Shown: positions 1 to 7,985 of the stretch, piece by piece | Numbering within the stretch: position 1 is the stretch's first letter | Layout of the letters: each line of letters starts with the position of its first letter | DNA from: Guptibacillus algicola | Lineage (GTDB): Bacteria; Bacillota; Bacilli; Bacillales; Guptibacillaceae | NCBI RefSeq assembly: GCF_020171805.1 | Contig: NZ_JAIVAF010000004.1 | Location: 248,001-312,000, forward strand | Reading direction: 5' to 3' | Length of the DNA stretch: 64,000 nucleotides | Translations under genes and position numbers: made by a program | Notes under the pieces: model-generated | What the model was told of the DNA's origin: nothing | Databases searched by the model: none | Seen by the model: only the letters and a program-made list of their open reading frames with translations

Positions 1-1
1 A

Positions 2-616
2 GACGACCTAAGGGGCACGAATGTGAAAGGGCTAGGATTCTGGTATAACGGCTTCAAACAATTCACAAATAACAAACAGCCCATACAATCACCTTCTGAT
101 ATGAATAAACTTCATTTCAGAGTGATGCCAGGACCAGTCATCGAAGCTCAGTTTCAAGCTCTGAACGCAAGCACAAGTGAACTTTCATTTAACAAAACCT
201 ACCGAAACCTTGAAGTAGGATTCGTCGATGGTCAGGAAAATGCGATATCAAACATTTACTCAAAGAAATTTTATAAGCAGCAATCGTATATGACGTTAAG
301 TAATCACGCATACCTCGGTTACGCAGTCGTAATCAATGAGGAATTCTTTGAAGGGCTGTCTAACACTCATCAACAATCCCTTACTGAAGCAATGAAGGAA
401 ACAACGGATTGGGTTCGAAGGCATTCGATCGAAATCAATGACGCTCATATTCGGAAGATTAAACGATCATCGGACATGGAGATCGATGTACTTACCACTG
501 AAGAACAAAAGAGGTGGCGAGAAGCATTTAAGCCAGTTTACCTTAAAGCAAAACAAAACATCTCAAATGAATTGTTACAAGAACTGGAGCGCATCCAACA
601 AACGCATTCACCATAA
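2..616 (+). CDS. TRAP transporter substrate-binding protein (DctP family), C-terminal part
   Basis: The reading frame is open to the left edge of the window, so the signal peptide and N-terminal lobe lie outside; the methionine at 23 is internal. The visible 204 residues fit the C-terminal half of DctP-type periplasmic (here probably lipid-anchored) solute receptors, including the family-typical segment FRVMPGPVIEAQFQALNA followed by the stretch where the ligand-binding region ends in VDGQENAISNIYSKKFY. These receptors deliver carboxylates or related acids to a DctQ/DctM sodium-driven permease. It is followed after about 15 bases by a DUF3870 gene, an arrangement often seen with TRAP receptors. 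The ligand cannot be told from the sequence. Confidence 0.85.
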   Translation, partial: DDLRGTNVKGLGFWYNGFKQFTNNKQPIQSPSDMNKLHFRVMPGPVIEAQFQALNASTSELSFNKTYRNLEVGFVDGQENAISNIYSKKFYKQQSYMTLSNHAYLGYAVVINEEFFEGLSNTHQQSLTEAMKETTDWVRRHSIEINDAHIRKIKRSSDMEIDVLTTEEQKRWREAFKPVYLKAKQNISNELLQELERIQQTHSP

Positions 617-631
617 TAAGGAGGGTAAATG

Positions 632-958
632 ATGAATACAATTTTCGTAGCTGGGCATTCAAAACTACCTGGCGGAATGGCAGCTAACAATATCTCAGAT
701 ACACTAACGCTCACGCTTGAAGTAGATAAGCATTATGGAGTGATCGTCGATGCCTCGTGCACGCTGATGACCGAGCACAGCAAGCAGTTTGTGAGACAAC
801 TTTTGAAAGGTTTCAGTTTACAAGATGGCGTTGAGGAACCACTAACCCAATTAAGAGAAGGCTATCTTGGGAAAGCAGGAAATGCACTTGCTGCAGCATT
901 GAAAGATGCACATAAGCAGTACGACATGTACCCTGAACAAAGCGCACTAAGCAAATAA
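632..958 (+). CDS. DUF3870 domain protein
   Basis: A 108-residue soluble protein matching the DUF3870 family over its whole length: N-terminal FVAGHSKLPGGMAA, then YGVIVDASCTLMTEH and LREGYLGKAGNALAAALKDA. Function is unknown; relatives sit next to TRAP transporter or catabolic genes, as here directly behind a DctP gene in the same operon. Two ATG codons lie in tandem at 629 and 632; the AAGGAGGG at about 619-626 is better spaced from the second, which is used here. A bidirectional hairpin (964-1001) follows the stop. Confidence 0.85.
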   Translation: MNTIFVAGHSKLPGGMAANNISDTLTLTLEVDKHYGVIVDASCTLMTEHSKQFVRQLLKGFSLQDGVEEPLTQLREGYLGKAGNALAAALKDAHKQYDMYPEQSALSK

Positions 959-963
959 GAAAC

Positions 964-1002
964 AAAGCGGCAGACTAGTTTAATCCAGTACCTGCCGCTT
1001 TT
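964..1002. terminator. Bidirectional intrinsic terminator
   Basis: Perfect 10-base arms AAAGCGGCAG / CTGCCGCTTT with T/A runs on both sides, between the convergent DUF3870 and Nudix genes. The stop codon of the minus-strand Nudix gene falls in the loop. Confidence 0.8.
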
Positions 1003-1385
1003 CTATGCAATACCTCTGCTACTTCCTGAGGCTTAATATTGAGTGTAGAGAGTAAATCAAGATCGATCCACATCGGTTCATACGTTCCTCTACCATTTCC
1101 ATTGTTCTGAAATTCTTCACCTTCTCCAGTGCCGAATTCCCCTTTAAGAATTTGAGCAAGAAAGTATACCTGTCTTCCGTTATATGCAACCTCTATAAAA
1201 GGCGCTATCACTGAAATGACAACGCCTAATTCCTCATATGCTTCTCGAATGGTAGCTTCTTCTGGCGTTTCACCATGTTCGACTCCTCCACCTGGGAACA
1301 CATAGTAAACGTCACCATTTCTAACTCTCTTAATTACCGCTACCTTATCATTTTGGATGATGATTGCTGAGCCTCTCGTTCTCAC
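975..1385 (-). CDS. Nudix hydrolase
   Basis: A 136-residue protein with a complete Nudix box at about residues 35-57: GGGVEHGETPEEATIREAY followed by EELGV, fitting GX5EX7REUXEEXGU, so metal-dependent hydrolysis of a nucleoside diphosphate derivative is likely. The substrate cannot be assigned. A GTG at 1391 opens the frame, but GAGGTG is better placed for the second GTG at 1385, which is used here. It lies 15 bases downstream of cwlK on the same strand and is probably co-transcribed with it. Confidence 0.85.
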   Translation of the reverse strand: MRTRGSAIIIQNDKVAVIKRVRNGDVYYVFPGGGVEHGETPEEATIREAYEELGVVISVIAPFIEVAYNGRQVYFLAQILKGEFGTGEGEEFQNNGNGRGTYEPMWIDLDLLSTLNIKPQEVAEVLHRKAAGTGLN

Positions 1386-1400
1386 GAACACACCTCGCTG

Positions 1401-1973
1401 TTATTCGTTTTTCGCATACGCTTTTTCAGGTCTATGGCCATTCTTCAACTCTCGAATGGTCAAACCGAAATCCATTTGTAGATGCGGATAATCCTTGAAG
1501 GATGACCAGTCTCCCCCCCATTCGAAGCCGAGGTCTTTCGCAATGCTCACGACTTCCATCCAATCGGACTCTCCGTTTTCATTATCATCTCGCTTCATAT
1601 CCCAAACGACTTCTCCGTCATCTCGTTTCAGCGCAAAGTCTATCGCCAAACCATAGTTGTGATACGAACCGCCACCGGTCACATTAGTGACAACATTCCC
1701 TCCATCGGAGCGACCTTTCTCGTAAAGTTCGTTCTGCTCTTCATTCGATCGATGACCATCTGTGATAACCACATCAATGCCCTTTTTGGCAGACTTCGCG
1801 ATCAGTTCTTCCTTCGCATCCCTCACTTCAGGGTGCAGTTCGTCTGGTAACGGAACATCTTTCTTAACTACTACACTACTAGTATCAAAATAAGTCGCTA
1901 TTAAATAGTTACCTACTAGACCTATACATAACAACACGAGAAACGTGCTGACAAATTTCGATATGATCTTCAC
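1401..1973 (-). CDS. cwlK: Peptidoglycan L-alanyl-D-glutamate endopeptidase CwlK (M15 family)
   Basis: 190 residues: an N-terminal hydrophobic segment (about residues 7-27) that acts as signal peptide or membrane anchor, then a VanY/M15 metallopeptidase domain. Zinc-site motifs are visible as SYHNYGLAIDFAL (His and Asp ligands) and YPHLQMDFG (His ligand), plus the DGHRSNEEQNELYEKGRS signature. The sequence closely follows Bacillus subtilis CwlK, which cuts the L-Ala-D-Glu bond of the stem peptide. It acts outside the membrane in wall turnover. The family assignment is firm; the exact bond specificity is carried over from the B. subtilis enzyme. Confidence 0.92.
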   Translation of the reverse strand: MKIISKFVSTFLVLLCIGLVGNYLIATYFDTSSVVVKKDVPLPDELHPEVRDAKEELIAKSAKKGIDVVITDGHRSNEEQNELYEKGRSDGGNVVTNVTGGGSYHNYGLAIDFALKRDDGEVVWDMKRDDNENGESDWMEVVSIAKDLGFEWGGDWSSFKDYPHLQMDFGLTIRELKNGHRPEKAYAKNE

Positions 1974-2079
1974 TCTTTATCACTCCCCGCCAAACCGATT
2001 CCATACTTCTATTGTAGCAGGAAGAAGAGCACAAACAGGAGAGTTTGCTCAATCCTGTATTCATGTTGTCACATCACCT

Positions 2080-2631
2080 TCATAAAGCTAGTTTCTTTAT
2101 CAACTGATCAGTCGTCATCACCAAAGCAAATTCCTCGTGAATCGTTGCGAGTGAAACGGTATGAACTTTCTCTGGCTCCACATAGTTTCCATCTTGGTCA
2201 TAGATTCCATATGCAGCCGTGGCATCTGAAACAACATATGTATGAAAGCCAAGGTTTCCGCTCATCCGAGCAGTTGTCGACACACAGTGAGGAGTTGTTA
2301 GCCCCACAATTACGACTTCATTGATCTCTCTTTCTCTGAGATAACTTTCTAAATTCGTCCCTATAAATCCGCTATTCACCGTCTTCGTGAAAATTTGTTC
2401 CTCTCCAATCGGCTTAACAGACTCTTTTATCTCAACGCCTTCTTGCTTAGTATAAAAGACAGATTCAGGATCATTTGATTGATGCTGGATGTAAATCACC
2501 TCCAACCCTTTCTTTCTCCAGTGATCGATGAGCGTCGCCATCTTCTCCTCAGCATCATGATTATTGCGGTCTCCCCATTTCTCATTATAAAATGCCTTCT
2601 GAACATCTACGACTAGTAAGGCTTTGTTCAC
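2080..2631 (-). CDS. Isochorismatase-family cysteine hydrolase
   Basis: About 183 residues with the isochorismatase-like fold signature: N-terminal ALLVVDVQKAFYNE (catalytic Asp) and the nucleophile segment VIVGLTTPHCVSTTARM with the catalytic Cys. Members cleave amides such as nicotinamide or carbamoyl groups, or isochorismate; the substrate here is unknown. The frame starts with ATG at 2637, but AGGAGG ends only two bases before it and sits eight bases before a GTG at 2631, which is preferred. The gene stands alone on the minus strand between cwlK and the esterase gene. Confidence 0.85.
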   Translation of the reverse strand: MNKALLVVDVQKAFYNEKWGDRNNHDAEEKMATLIDHWRKKGLEVIYIQHQSNDPESVFYTKQEGVEIKESVKPIGEEQIFTKTVNSGFIGTNLESYLREREINEVVIVGLTTPHCVSTTARMSGNLGFHTYVVSDATAAYGIYDQDGNYVEPEKVHTVSLATIHEEFALVMTTDQLIKKLAL

Positions 2632-2679
2632 CTTCATCTCCTCCTATCAGACTCTAAAATCATTAATTTAACTTTTCCT

Positions 2680-3435
2680 TCAGCTCATTAAAAACGTAAC
2701 AACACGACCAATTCGTTCACTAAACGCTTCATATGTATGAGCGCCACCCTGCACGGTATTGAACTCAACTTCAGTAACCTTCTCGCTTAGGAGCATGTTA
2801 ATGCCTTGATTCGTTTCATAGAAAACGCGATCCACTCGTCTATCACCTGATTCAACCGTTCCGCAATCTAAATATAGTTTCTCTACGTTCGATAAGTCCG
2901 CCTCTCCGATAAACCGTTCGATTTCCTCTTGGTTCCGAAAGAATGCTGAAGAAATCGCTGCTCCTCTAGTAAAAACGTGAGGATAGCGACAAATAGCATA
3001 TACCGTCAGTAAACCTCCGAGTGATATACCAGCCAAAGTCGACTGTTTGAGCGTTCGATACGTTCGGTCGATGTATGGTTTCAAATCACTCACGATAAAA
3101 TCAAGATACTCTTTTCCTTTCACATCCGTCATTGGTTCAGTAGCTGTAAGCTCTTTACTGATCTCGCCTGTAGGAAACGGACAGTACTCACTCATGCGCC
3201 GCTCGCCCGAATCAATGGCTACCACAATCGCTTGTATCCGTTCATGTTCTAGAAGCTCTCTTAACCTGAGCGACCTTCCCCCTACCGCATCATCGTCATC
3301 AAAAACGTTCTGTCCATCATGCATATAGATGACTGGATAACGCTCAAGAGTTTCATGATAATCGTTTGGTAAATAAATTCTTATCTTTCTTTCTTCTTCA
3401 AACACCGGAATATATAGACTAAAGACATTCATCAT
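2680..3435 (-). CDS. Alpha/beta-hydrolase-fold esterase (esterase D / enterochelin esterase-like)
   Basis: About 251 residues. The nucleophile elbow is LAGISLGGLLTVYA (GxSxGG), preceded by the oxyanion-type segment VIYMHDGQNVF, and the C-terminal catalytic His is likely in GGAHTYEAFSER. This is the putative-esterase family that includes carbohydrate esterases and siderophore esterases; a carboxyl ester or acylated substrate is likely but unspecified. A GTG at 3459 would extend the protein by eight residues, but GGGAG at 3449-3453 is correctly placed for the tandem ATGATG at 3435/3432. Confidence 0.82.
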   Translation of the reverse strand: MMNVFSLYIPVFEEERKIRIYLPNDYHETLERYPVIYMHDGQNVFDDDDAVGGRSLRLRELLEHERIQAIVVAIDSGERRMSEYCPFPTGEISKELTATEPMTDVKGKEYLDFIVSDLKPYIDRTYRTLKQSTLAGISLGGLLTVYAICRYPHVFTRGAAISSAFFRNQEEIERFIGEADLSNVEKLYLDCGTVESGDRRVDRVFYETNQGINMLLSEKVTEVEFNTVQGGAHTYEAFSERIGRVVTFLMS

Positions 3436-3522
3436 CAGAAAACACTCGCTCCCTACCACTCTATTGGTCTAGTACTCTATAGCTGTTCTGTAAAGCTCGC
3501 ACATATCCTTTTTTCATAAAGA

Positions 3523-3551
3523 AAAACTGCCGAGCATAACTCAGCAGTTTT
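3523..3551 (-). terminator. Terminator of glaH-lhgO operon
   Basis: Arms AAAACTGC / GCAGTTTT enclosing an inner GAG/CTC pair, four bases after the lhgO stop, with T runs in either direction. Confidence 0.75.
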
Positions 3552-3555
3552 CTCA

Positions 3556-4764
3556 TTACGTATAGAGTTTACTCTTTCGAACACCCGGGACTTTATCAGC
3601 AATCACCTTCCCGATTTCAAGAGAGGCAGTCGCTGCTGGTGAAGGGGCGTTACATACATGGATCGATCGCTTTCCTGGAAAAACAAAAAAGTCGTCAACG
3701 AGCTTTCCATCTTTCAAAAGAGCTTGAGCACGAACGCCAGCATGAGTTGGAATCACGTCTCCTTCTTGGATCTCAGGAACGAGTCGCTGTAAGCTTCTCA
3801 CAAAAGACTTCTTGTGAAAGGAGCGCTTCATCTCTTTGACTCCTTCTTTCATATTACTAGCCGCCATTTTCCAAAACCCATCGAACGTAAGAACGTCGAG
3901 TGTATCTTTTAGATCGAACGACAACTTGTTATATCCTTCCCGCTTCAAGCTCAGCACCGCGTTCGGACCCGCGTGAATCCCACCACTCATCATTCTAGTT
4001 AAATGAACGCCGAGAAACGGAAAATCCGGGTTCGGTACAGGATAGATCAAGTTGTTAACAAGATAGCTCTTCTCTTTCTTAATCTCAAAATATTCTCCTC
4101 TGAATGGAACGATTTTCACATCCGTATACATACCGGCAAGCTTCGCCATTCGATCACTATGAAGACCAGCACAATTAACAAGAAAACGAGCCTTGAAGGT
4201 ACCTCGAGTCGTATCCACAACAGCTTCAGTCTCATCTTCCTCTATGTTCGTGACCTTCGTACTCGAGAGGAGATCGACACCCAGGCTTTGTACTATGTCC
4301 GCTAGCTTTTCTGTTACCTTTTTATAATCAACGATGCCTGTTGATGGAACCCGAATGCCCTCAACACCGTTAACATATGGCTCTATTTCTAACAATTCAC
4401 TTCTCGATAATTTCGTTACATCTAATTCATTCTGAAGCCCTCGGTCGTAAAGCTTCGATAAATTCTCTTTCTCTGTCTCGTCCACGGCAACGATGACCTT
4501 TCCACACACATCATGAGGAATGCCATACTCCTGACAGAAATGAACCATAGACTGACTTCCTTTTTTCGCAAGAGCGGCTTTCATACTACCAGGCTTATAA
4601 TAAATGCCAGAATGAATCACACCACTGTTTCTACCTGTTTGATGGCTTGCCCAGTGATTCTCTTTCTCGACAACTGCCATCTTCGCATCTGGATACTTTT
4701 TATGAAGAGATAGAGCTGTCGATAATCCGACGATGCCCCCTCCTATTACAAGATAATCATACAT
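3556..4764 (-). CDS. lhgO: L-2-hydroxyglutarate oxidase LhgO
   Basis: 402-residue FAD-dependent oxidoreductase of the DAO family. The N-terminal dinucleotide-binding motif is DYLVIGGGIVGLSTALSL; HQTGRNSGVIHSGIYYKPGS is the LhgO/YgaF signature. It oxidises L-2-hydroxyglutarate to 2-oxoglutarate, feeding electrons to the membrane quinone pool in the E. coli enzyme. It is placed 16 bases behind glaH, whose product makes L-2-hydroxyglutarate, so the two act in sequence. The frame opens with GTG at 4770, but AAGGAG is properly spaced from ATG 4764. Confidence 0.92.
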   Translation of the reverse strand: MYDYLVIGGGIVGLSTALSLHKKYPDAKMAVVEKENHWASHQTGRNSGVIHSGIYYKPGSMKAALAKKGSQSMVHFCQEYGIPHDVCGKVIVAVDETEKENLSKLYDRGLQNELDVTKLSRSELLEIEPYVNGVEGIRVPSTGIVDYKKVTEKLADIVQSLGVDLLSSTKVTNIEEDETEAVVDTTRGTFKARFLVNCAGLHSDRMAKLAGMYTDVKIVPFRGEYFEIKKEKSYLVNNLIYPVPNPDFPFLGVHLTRMMSGGIHAGPNAVLSLKREGYNKLSFDLKDTLDVLTFDGFWKMAASNMKEGVKEMKRSFHKKSFVRSLQRLVPEIQEGDVIPTHAGVRAQALLKDGKLVDDFFVFPGKRSIHVCNAPSPAATASLEIGKVIADKVPGVRKSKLYT

Positions 4765-4780
4765 CGGCACCTCTCCTTAC

Positions 4781-5707
4781 CTACGCAAATCGACCACGCT
4801 GACGTAAAAGTTCACGGCGAAGATCAGGATTCTCTTCAAACGCTTCTCTTCCATGTAGCCAGAAATGATTGTTCAACATTACAAGCTTCCCTTCAGGTAG
4901 GTCGACTCCTTTTGTTTCTGAAGAATTCTCCATAGAGTGAGAAAGGTCCTTCAAATAGGTAGCTTCTTCAATCGTTGATGGATGAACAAATTGATCGATA
5001 AAACACATACAAGGCTCATTATTCCGTTCATAGAACGTTGTACGAAATACTTCTTTTACGACATTCTTGCTTGGCGGTGCCTTATAAACGAGCTTTTGAG
5101 TCGCCAACGGATGATGATAGTAGTGTTCAAGGTCTTCCCAGTCATCAAGATGGAGTAAGCGTGATCTTCCTCCAACAGCATGCTTCTCCCCAAACTTCAT
5201 CATCAACAGCCAATCTGTCGGTTCGTCAACATACGTTCCGTCCGTATGGAGGGTGAACAGACGATACGCTTGACGCAAATATGAGTCGCTATCATCCGTA
5301 TGCTTTACAGAGAAGCGAGCATAGTAGTTGCCTGACATCGCATCGAAATTAGGGATACCGACAAGATGAGAAAAAGCAGTAGAAAACTTAACGTACTCTT
5401 CCTTATCATTCGTGTAACCGTTGACGCCCACGGTAAAGCCACCGCTCGAGCGATCGTGAAGAATGCCTCGCACCGTTTTCTGGAAGTCACCATCAAGCAA
5501 CGTAACTAGTTTTTCGGTCATAATAAACCGCATATAAGGAATATAATCGAGCTGTTGACTGCTGATCGTTTTCACTTCTTCAAAGAAGCGCTTTACTACC
5601 TCATGATCAAATTCGATTTCATAAAGCCTGTCATGATCCAAAGAAGGCTTAATTTCATAGCCGTTTCCTTTAATCGTCTGACGTTCTACGTTCGCAGTGT
5701 TAAGCAT
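4781..5707 (-). CDS. glaH: Glutarate 2-hydroxylase GlaH (CsiD), Fe(II)/2-oxoglutarate-dependent
   Basis: 308 residues matching the CsiD/GlaH family. The iron-binding HxD is in LFTLHTDGTYVDEPTDW, and the distal His is probably in LNNHFWLHGREAF near the C-terminus, followed by an Arg-rich tail typical for 2-oxoglutarate binding. GlaH hydroxylates glutarate to L-2-hydroxyglutarate with decarboxylation of 2-oxoglutarate to succinate, a step of lysine degradation through cadaverine/5-aminovalerate. It heads a two-gene operon with lhgO. ATG codons at 5713 and 5707 compete; AAGGGAG is nine bases from the latter. The gene has a leader with a terminator-like hairpin. Confidence 0.92.
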   Translation of the reverse strand: MLNTANVERQTIKGNGYEIKPSLDHDRLYEIEFDHEVVKRFFEEVKTISSQQLDYIPYMRFIMTEKLVTLLDGDFQKTVRGILHDRSSGGFTVGVNGYTNDKEEYVKFSTAFSHLVGIPNFDAMSGNYYARFSVKHTDDSDSYLRQAYRLFTLHTDGTYVDEPTDWLLMMKFGEKHAVGGRSRLLHLDDWEDLEHYYHHPLATQKLVYKAPPSKNVVKEVFRTTFYERNNEPCMCFIDQFVHPSTIEEATYLKDLSHSMENSSETKGVDLPEGKLVMLNNHFWLHGREAFEENPDLRRELLRQRGRFA

Positions 5708-5738
5708 TCGCATTCTCTCCCTTGTTTTTTATTTCACT

Positions 5739-5820
5739 AAAAAAAGCCAGCATACGTCTCCCGTCAAATCGAGATCGATACACTGGCTCGTAATCGCGTG
5801 ATAGCTCCTTATATGAGCTT
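5739..5820 (-). promoter_or_regulatory. Structured leader of glaH with terminator-like hairpin (candidate attenuator)
   Basis: Read on the minus strand, AGCTC and GAGCT form a small stem-loop (5804-5820), followed by AGCCAG ... CTGGCT (5783-5788 with 5745-5750) whose interior also pairs (TCTCG with CGGGA), then seven T residues ending about 25 bases before the glaH Shine-Dalgarno. No other minus-strand gene ends here, because the gene upstream has its own terminator at 5966-6000. The hairpin therefore lies in the glaH 5' leader. It matches no riboswitch class that I recognise. Confidence 0.5.
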
Positions 5821-5965
5821 AGGCAATTTACACAGTATTGTTCATATAATGACTGATCCACATCGCATCCGGTTCTTAAAAGGGACTACCTTTCTAGATG
5901 GAAGCGTTTGCTTTCTTACTAAGCGTACAACAATTAGAATTTTCCGTCAATACGTCTATAAATAA

Positions 5966-6000
5966 AGCGCAAAGCGAGACTTCACTTTGCGCTCTTTGGT
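5966..6000 (-). terminator. Terminator of the CstB-like gene
   Basis: Arms AGCGCAAAG / CTTTGCGCT immediately after the stop codon of the minus-strand gene, followed by a T-rich stretch. Confidence 0.75.
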
Positions 6001-6001
6001 A

Positions 6002-7414
6002 CTATTCTTTCTCGATCTTGTCGCCTTCTTTTTCCCATGCAGCAAAACCACCGCTATAGTTCAAGATATCCTTAAACCCAAGTGATTGTAACAAGCTCGT
6101 TCCAATTGCAGAACGTGTACCTGATTGACAATGAACTACGAGCGTTTTATCTTCTGGAATATCTTCGACTTGATCTTCTATATAACCAAGCATATGATGG
6201 CCTGCACCAGGAATGTGTCCCTCGTTAAATTCGTTCTCTTTTCTGATGTCGACTACGTATACATCTTCTTTTTCATATACATCCTTCAGCTCTTCAGTTG
6301 AAATGAAGGTGTATCCCTCTAGATCATTCCACTGAGAAAGGAGTTCAGGGCTTGCGTACGCTTTGATATTATCGATACCGATTGAATGAAGTGATTTAAC
6401 AACCTCATCCTTCATTTCATCCTTGGCAATCAGTACGAGATCTTTATCATAATCAAGCACCCAGCCGGACCAGTTTGTAAATGCTTTATTGTAAGGTAAG
6501 TTGATTGCACCTTCAATATGACCTTCTGCAAAGTCTGTTGCAGGACGAGTATCCACAATCGTAGTATTCTCTTGCTCTGCAAATGCTTTAAATTCATCAG
6601 CATTGGTGACCTTCTGAAGCTCCTCGCCTGTTAAAACTGCAGGACCTTCTTTATTTACTTTCTTCATAACAGAAAAATACGTCGGTGGTTCTGGCTGTTC
6701 GTTCAATAATTCTTTTTGGAAGGCTTCTTCATTCTCTTCCTTCAATGCCCAGTTATTTCGGAGTTCGTAGCCAACTGTAGATTGTGGAACCGCACCGAGT
6801 GATTTACCGCATGCACTTCCTGCACCGTGTCCTGGCCATACCATAAGAAACTCTGGTAGCTCTTTAAATTTTTGAAGTGATTTAAACATGTCCTTTGCGC
6901 CTTTTTCAGCTGTTCCTTCTTGACCAGCTGATTTTTCAAGCAAGTCAGGACGTCCGATATCACCAACAAAGACAAAGTCACCAGTAAATACACCCATTGG
7001 TACCTCAGAGCCTCCGCCAAGATCTGTTAGCATGAACGAAATACTTTCAGGGGTATGTCCTGGAGTATGCATAACTTTTAGTTCAATGTTCCCTACTTTA
7101 ATGATAGATCCATCTTTCACTAAATCTACATTCAAGCCTTCAAGATACTCATATTTTGAGTCTTGATCACCTTCATCAGATAAATACAATTTCACATCAT
7201 GTTTCTCTGCAAGCTGGCGTGCACCTGAAACAAAGTCAGCATGAATATGCGTTTCGGCTGCAGCTGCTAGATGAAACCCTTCTTTTTTTGCAGTTTCTAT
7301 ATATGGGGTCACATCTCGAGCTGGATCGATCACAAGTGCTTCACCTGTTCGTTGACATCCAATCATATAAGAGTATTGCGCTAGCTTTTCATCAAAGAAT
7401 GTGCGTAGATACAT
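6002..7414 (-). CDS. CstB-like persulfide dioxygenase-rhodanese fusion (MBL + two rhodanese domains)
   Basis: 470 residues. Residues about 1-220 form a metallo-beta-lactamase persulfide dioxygenase domain (ETHIHADFVSGA metal motif, HTPGHTPES, TGDFVFVGDIGRPDL, WPGHGAGSACGK). A first rhodanese-like domain (about 285-370) has IAKDEM where the catalytic Cys should be, so it looks catalytically dead. The C-terminal rhodanese (about 385-465) keeps the active loop VVHCQSGTRSAIG. This MBL / pseudo-rhodanese / rhodanese order is that of Staphylococcus CstB, which oxidises low-molecular-weight persulfides to thiosulfate. The frame could start at TTG 7429, but GGAGGG lies seven bases before ATG 7414. 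A CstR-like operator lies in the promoter. Confidence 0.9.
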   Translation of the reverse strand: MYLRTFFDEKLAQYSYMIGCQRTGEALVIDPARDVTPYIETAKKEGFHLAAAAETHIHADFVSGARQLAEKHDVKLYLSDEGDQDSKYEYLEGLNVDLVKDGSIIKVGNIELKVMHTPGHTPESISFMLTDLGGGSEVPMGVFTGDFVFVGDIGRPDLLEKSAGQEGTAEKGAKDMFKSLQKFKELPEFLMVWPGHGAGSACGKSLGAVPQSTVGYELRNNWALKEENEEAFQKELLNEQPEPPTYFSVMKKVNKEGPAVLTGEELQKVTNADEFKAFAEQENTTIVDTRPATDFAEGHIEGAINLPYNKAFTNWSGWVLDYDKDLVLIAKDEMKDEVVKSLHSIGIDNIKAYASPELLSQWNDLEGYTFISTEELKDVYEKEDVYVVDIRKENEFNEGHIPGAGHHMLGYIEDQVEDIPEDKTLVVHCQSGTRSAIGTSLLQSLGFKDILNYSGGFAAWEKEGDKIEKE

Positions 7415-7443
7415 TTCGTAACCCTCCAAATAAATTTTAATAA

Positions 7444-7461
7444 ATTACCCCACTGGGTATT
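7444..7461 (-). promoter_or_regulatory. Candidate CstR/CsoR-type operator
   Basis: Near-perfect dyad with half sites ACCC and GGGT separated by four bases, extended by AT-rich flanks (ATTACCC-CACT-GGGTATT). This is the shape of CsoR-family operators (ATACCC-N4-GGGTAT). It lies between the -10 box and the ribosome binding site of the CstB-like gene, as expected for a persulfide-sensing repressor. No cstR gene is in the window. Confidence 0.65.
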
Positions 7462-7468
7462 TAACACC

Positions 7469-7497
7469 ATGATAACTACTATAGTATTCTTTATCAA
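7469..7497 (-). promoter_or_regulatory. Sigma-A-type promoter of the CstB-like gene
   Basis: On the minus strand, TTGATA (7492-7497) is followed after 17 bases by TATCAT (7469-7474). The transcription start would fall just before the operator-like dyad. Confidence 0.6.
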
Positions 7498-7985
7498 CAT
7501 TAATGCTTTATACCCCATACACCATTCTCTATAACATTTCCTAACTCCTCTTAATAACTCCTAAAATAGTAAAGACCTTCACTCATAGCCGTTATAGTTC
7601 TCATATTTCCGCTACCCTTACTATTTATTCCCTAACCTAAGAATGGATCGGCTAAAATTATGATTTTCTTCGAACCGTTATATTTGACAAACTCATTCAT
7701 ATTCAAAACAAAGCTAAAATTCTAAATAATAGATCTTTTATCACCGCTTACAAAAACTATAAATAGGTACTAAAGAACTATAAATACTCCATATTAATCT
7801 AAAATAATCTTTATTTTTCCACAAAAACATGATAATAGTCTTCGTTTTTCCGCGCATTCTAATAACAGTTAGAAATCGTTTCCATCAGTTATTAGTACCG
7901 TTTTTTATAATCATCTCGTCTTATGATAGGATACAAAACGGTGCGCACCTCAGAAAATCACACAACAAGGAAGTGACATTTAGTA
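7498..7985. other. AT-rich intergenic region between divergent genes
   Basis: About 490 bases upstream of the symporter gene with no plausible coding sequence, no tRNA-like fold and no long repeat. The symporter start is preceded by AAGGAAGTG. TATAAT-like and TATGAT-like boxes near 7906-7930 could be -10 elements, but no convincing -35 partner was found. Confidence 0.4.

Noticed and set aside
5899-5912. Possible CcpA cre site upstream of glaH
   Set aside because: TGGAAGCGTTTGCT has three mismatches to TGWAANCGNTNWCA; too weak to list.
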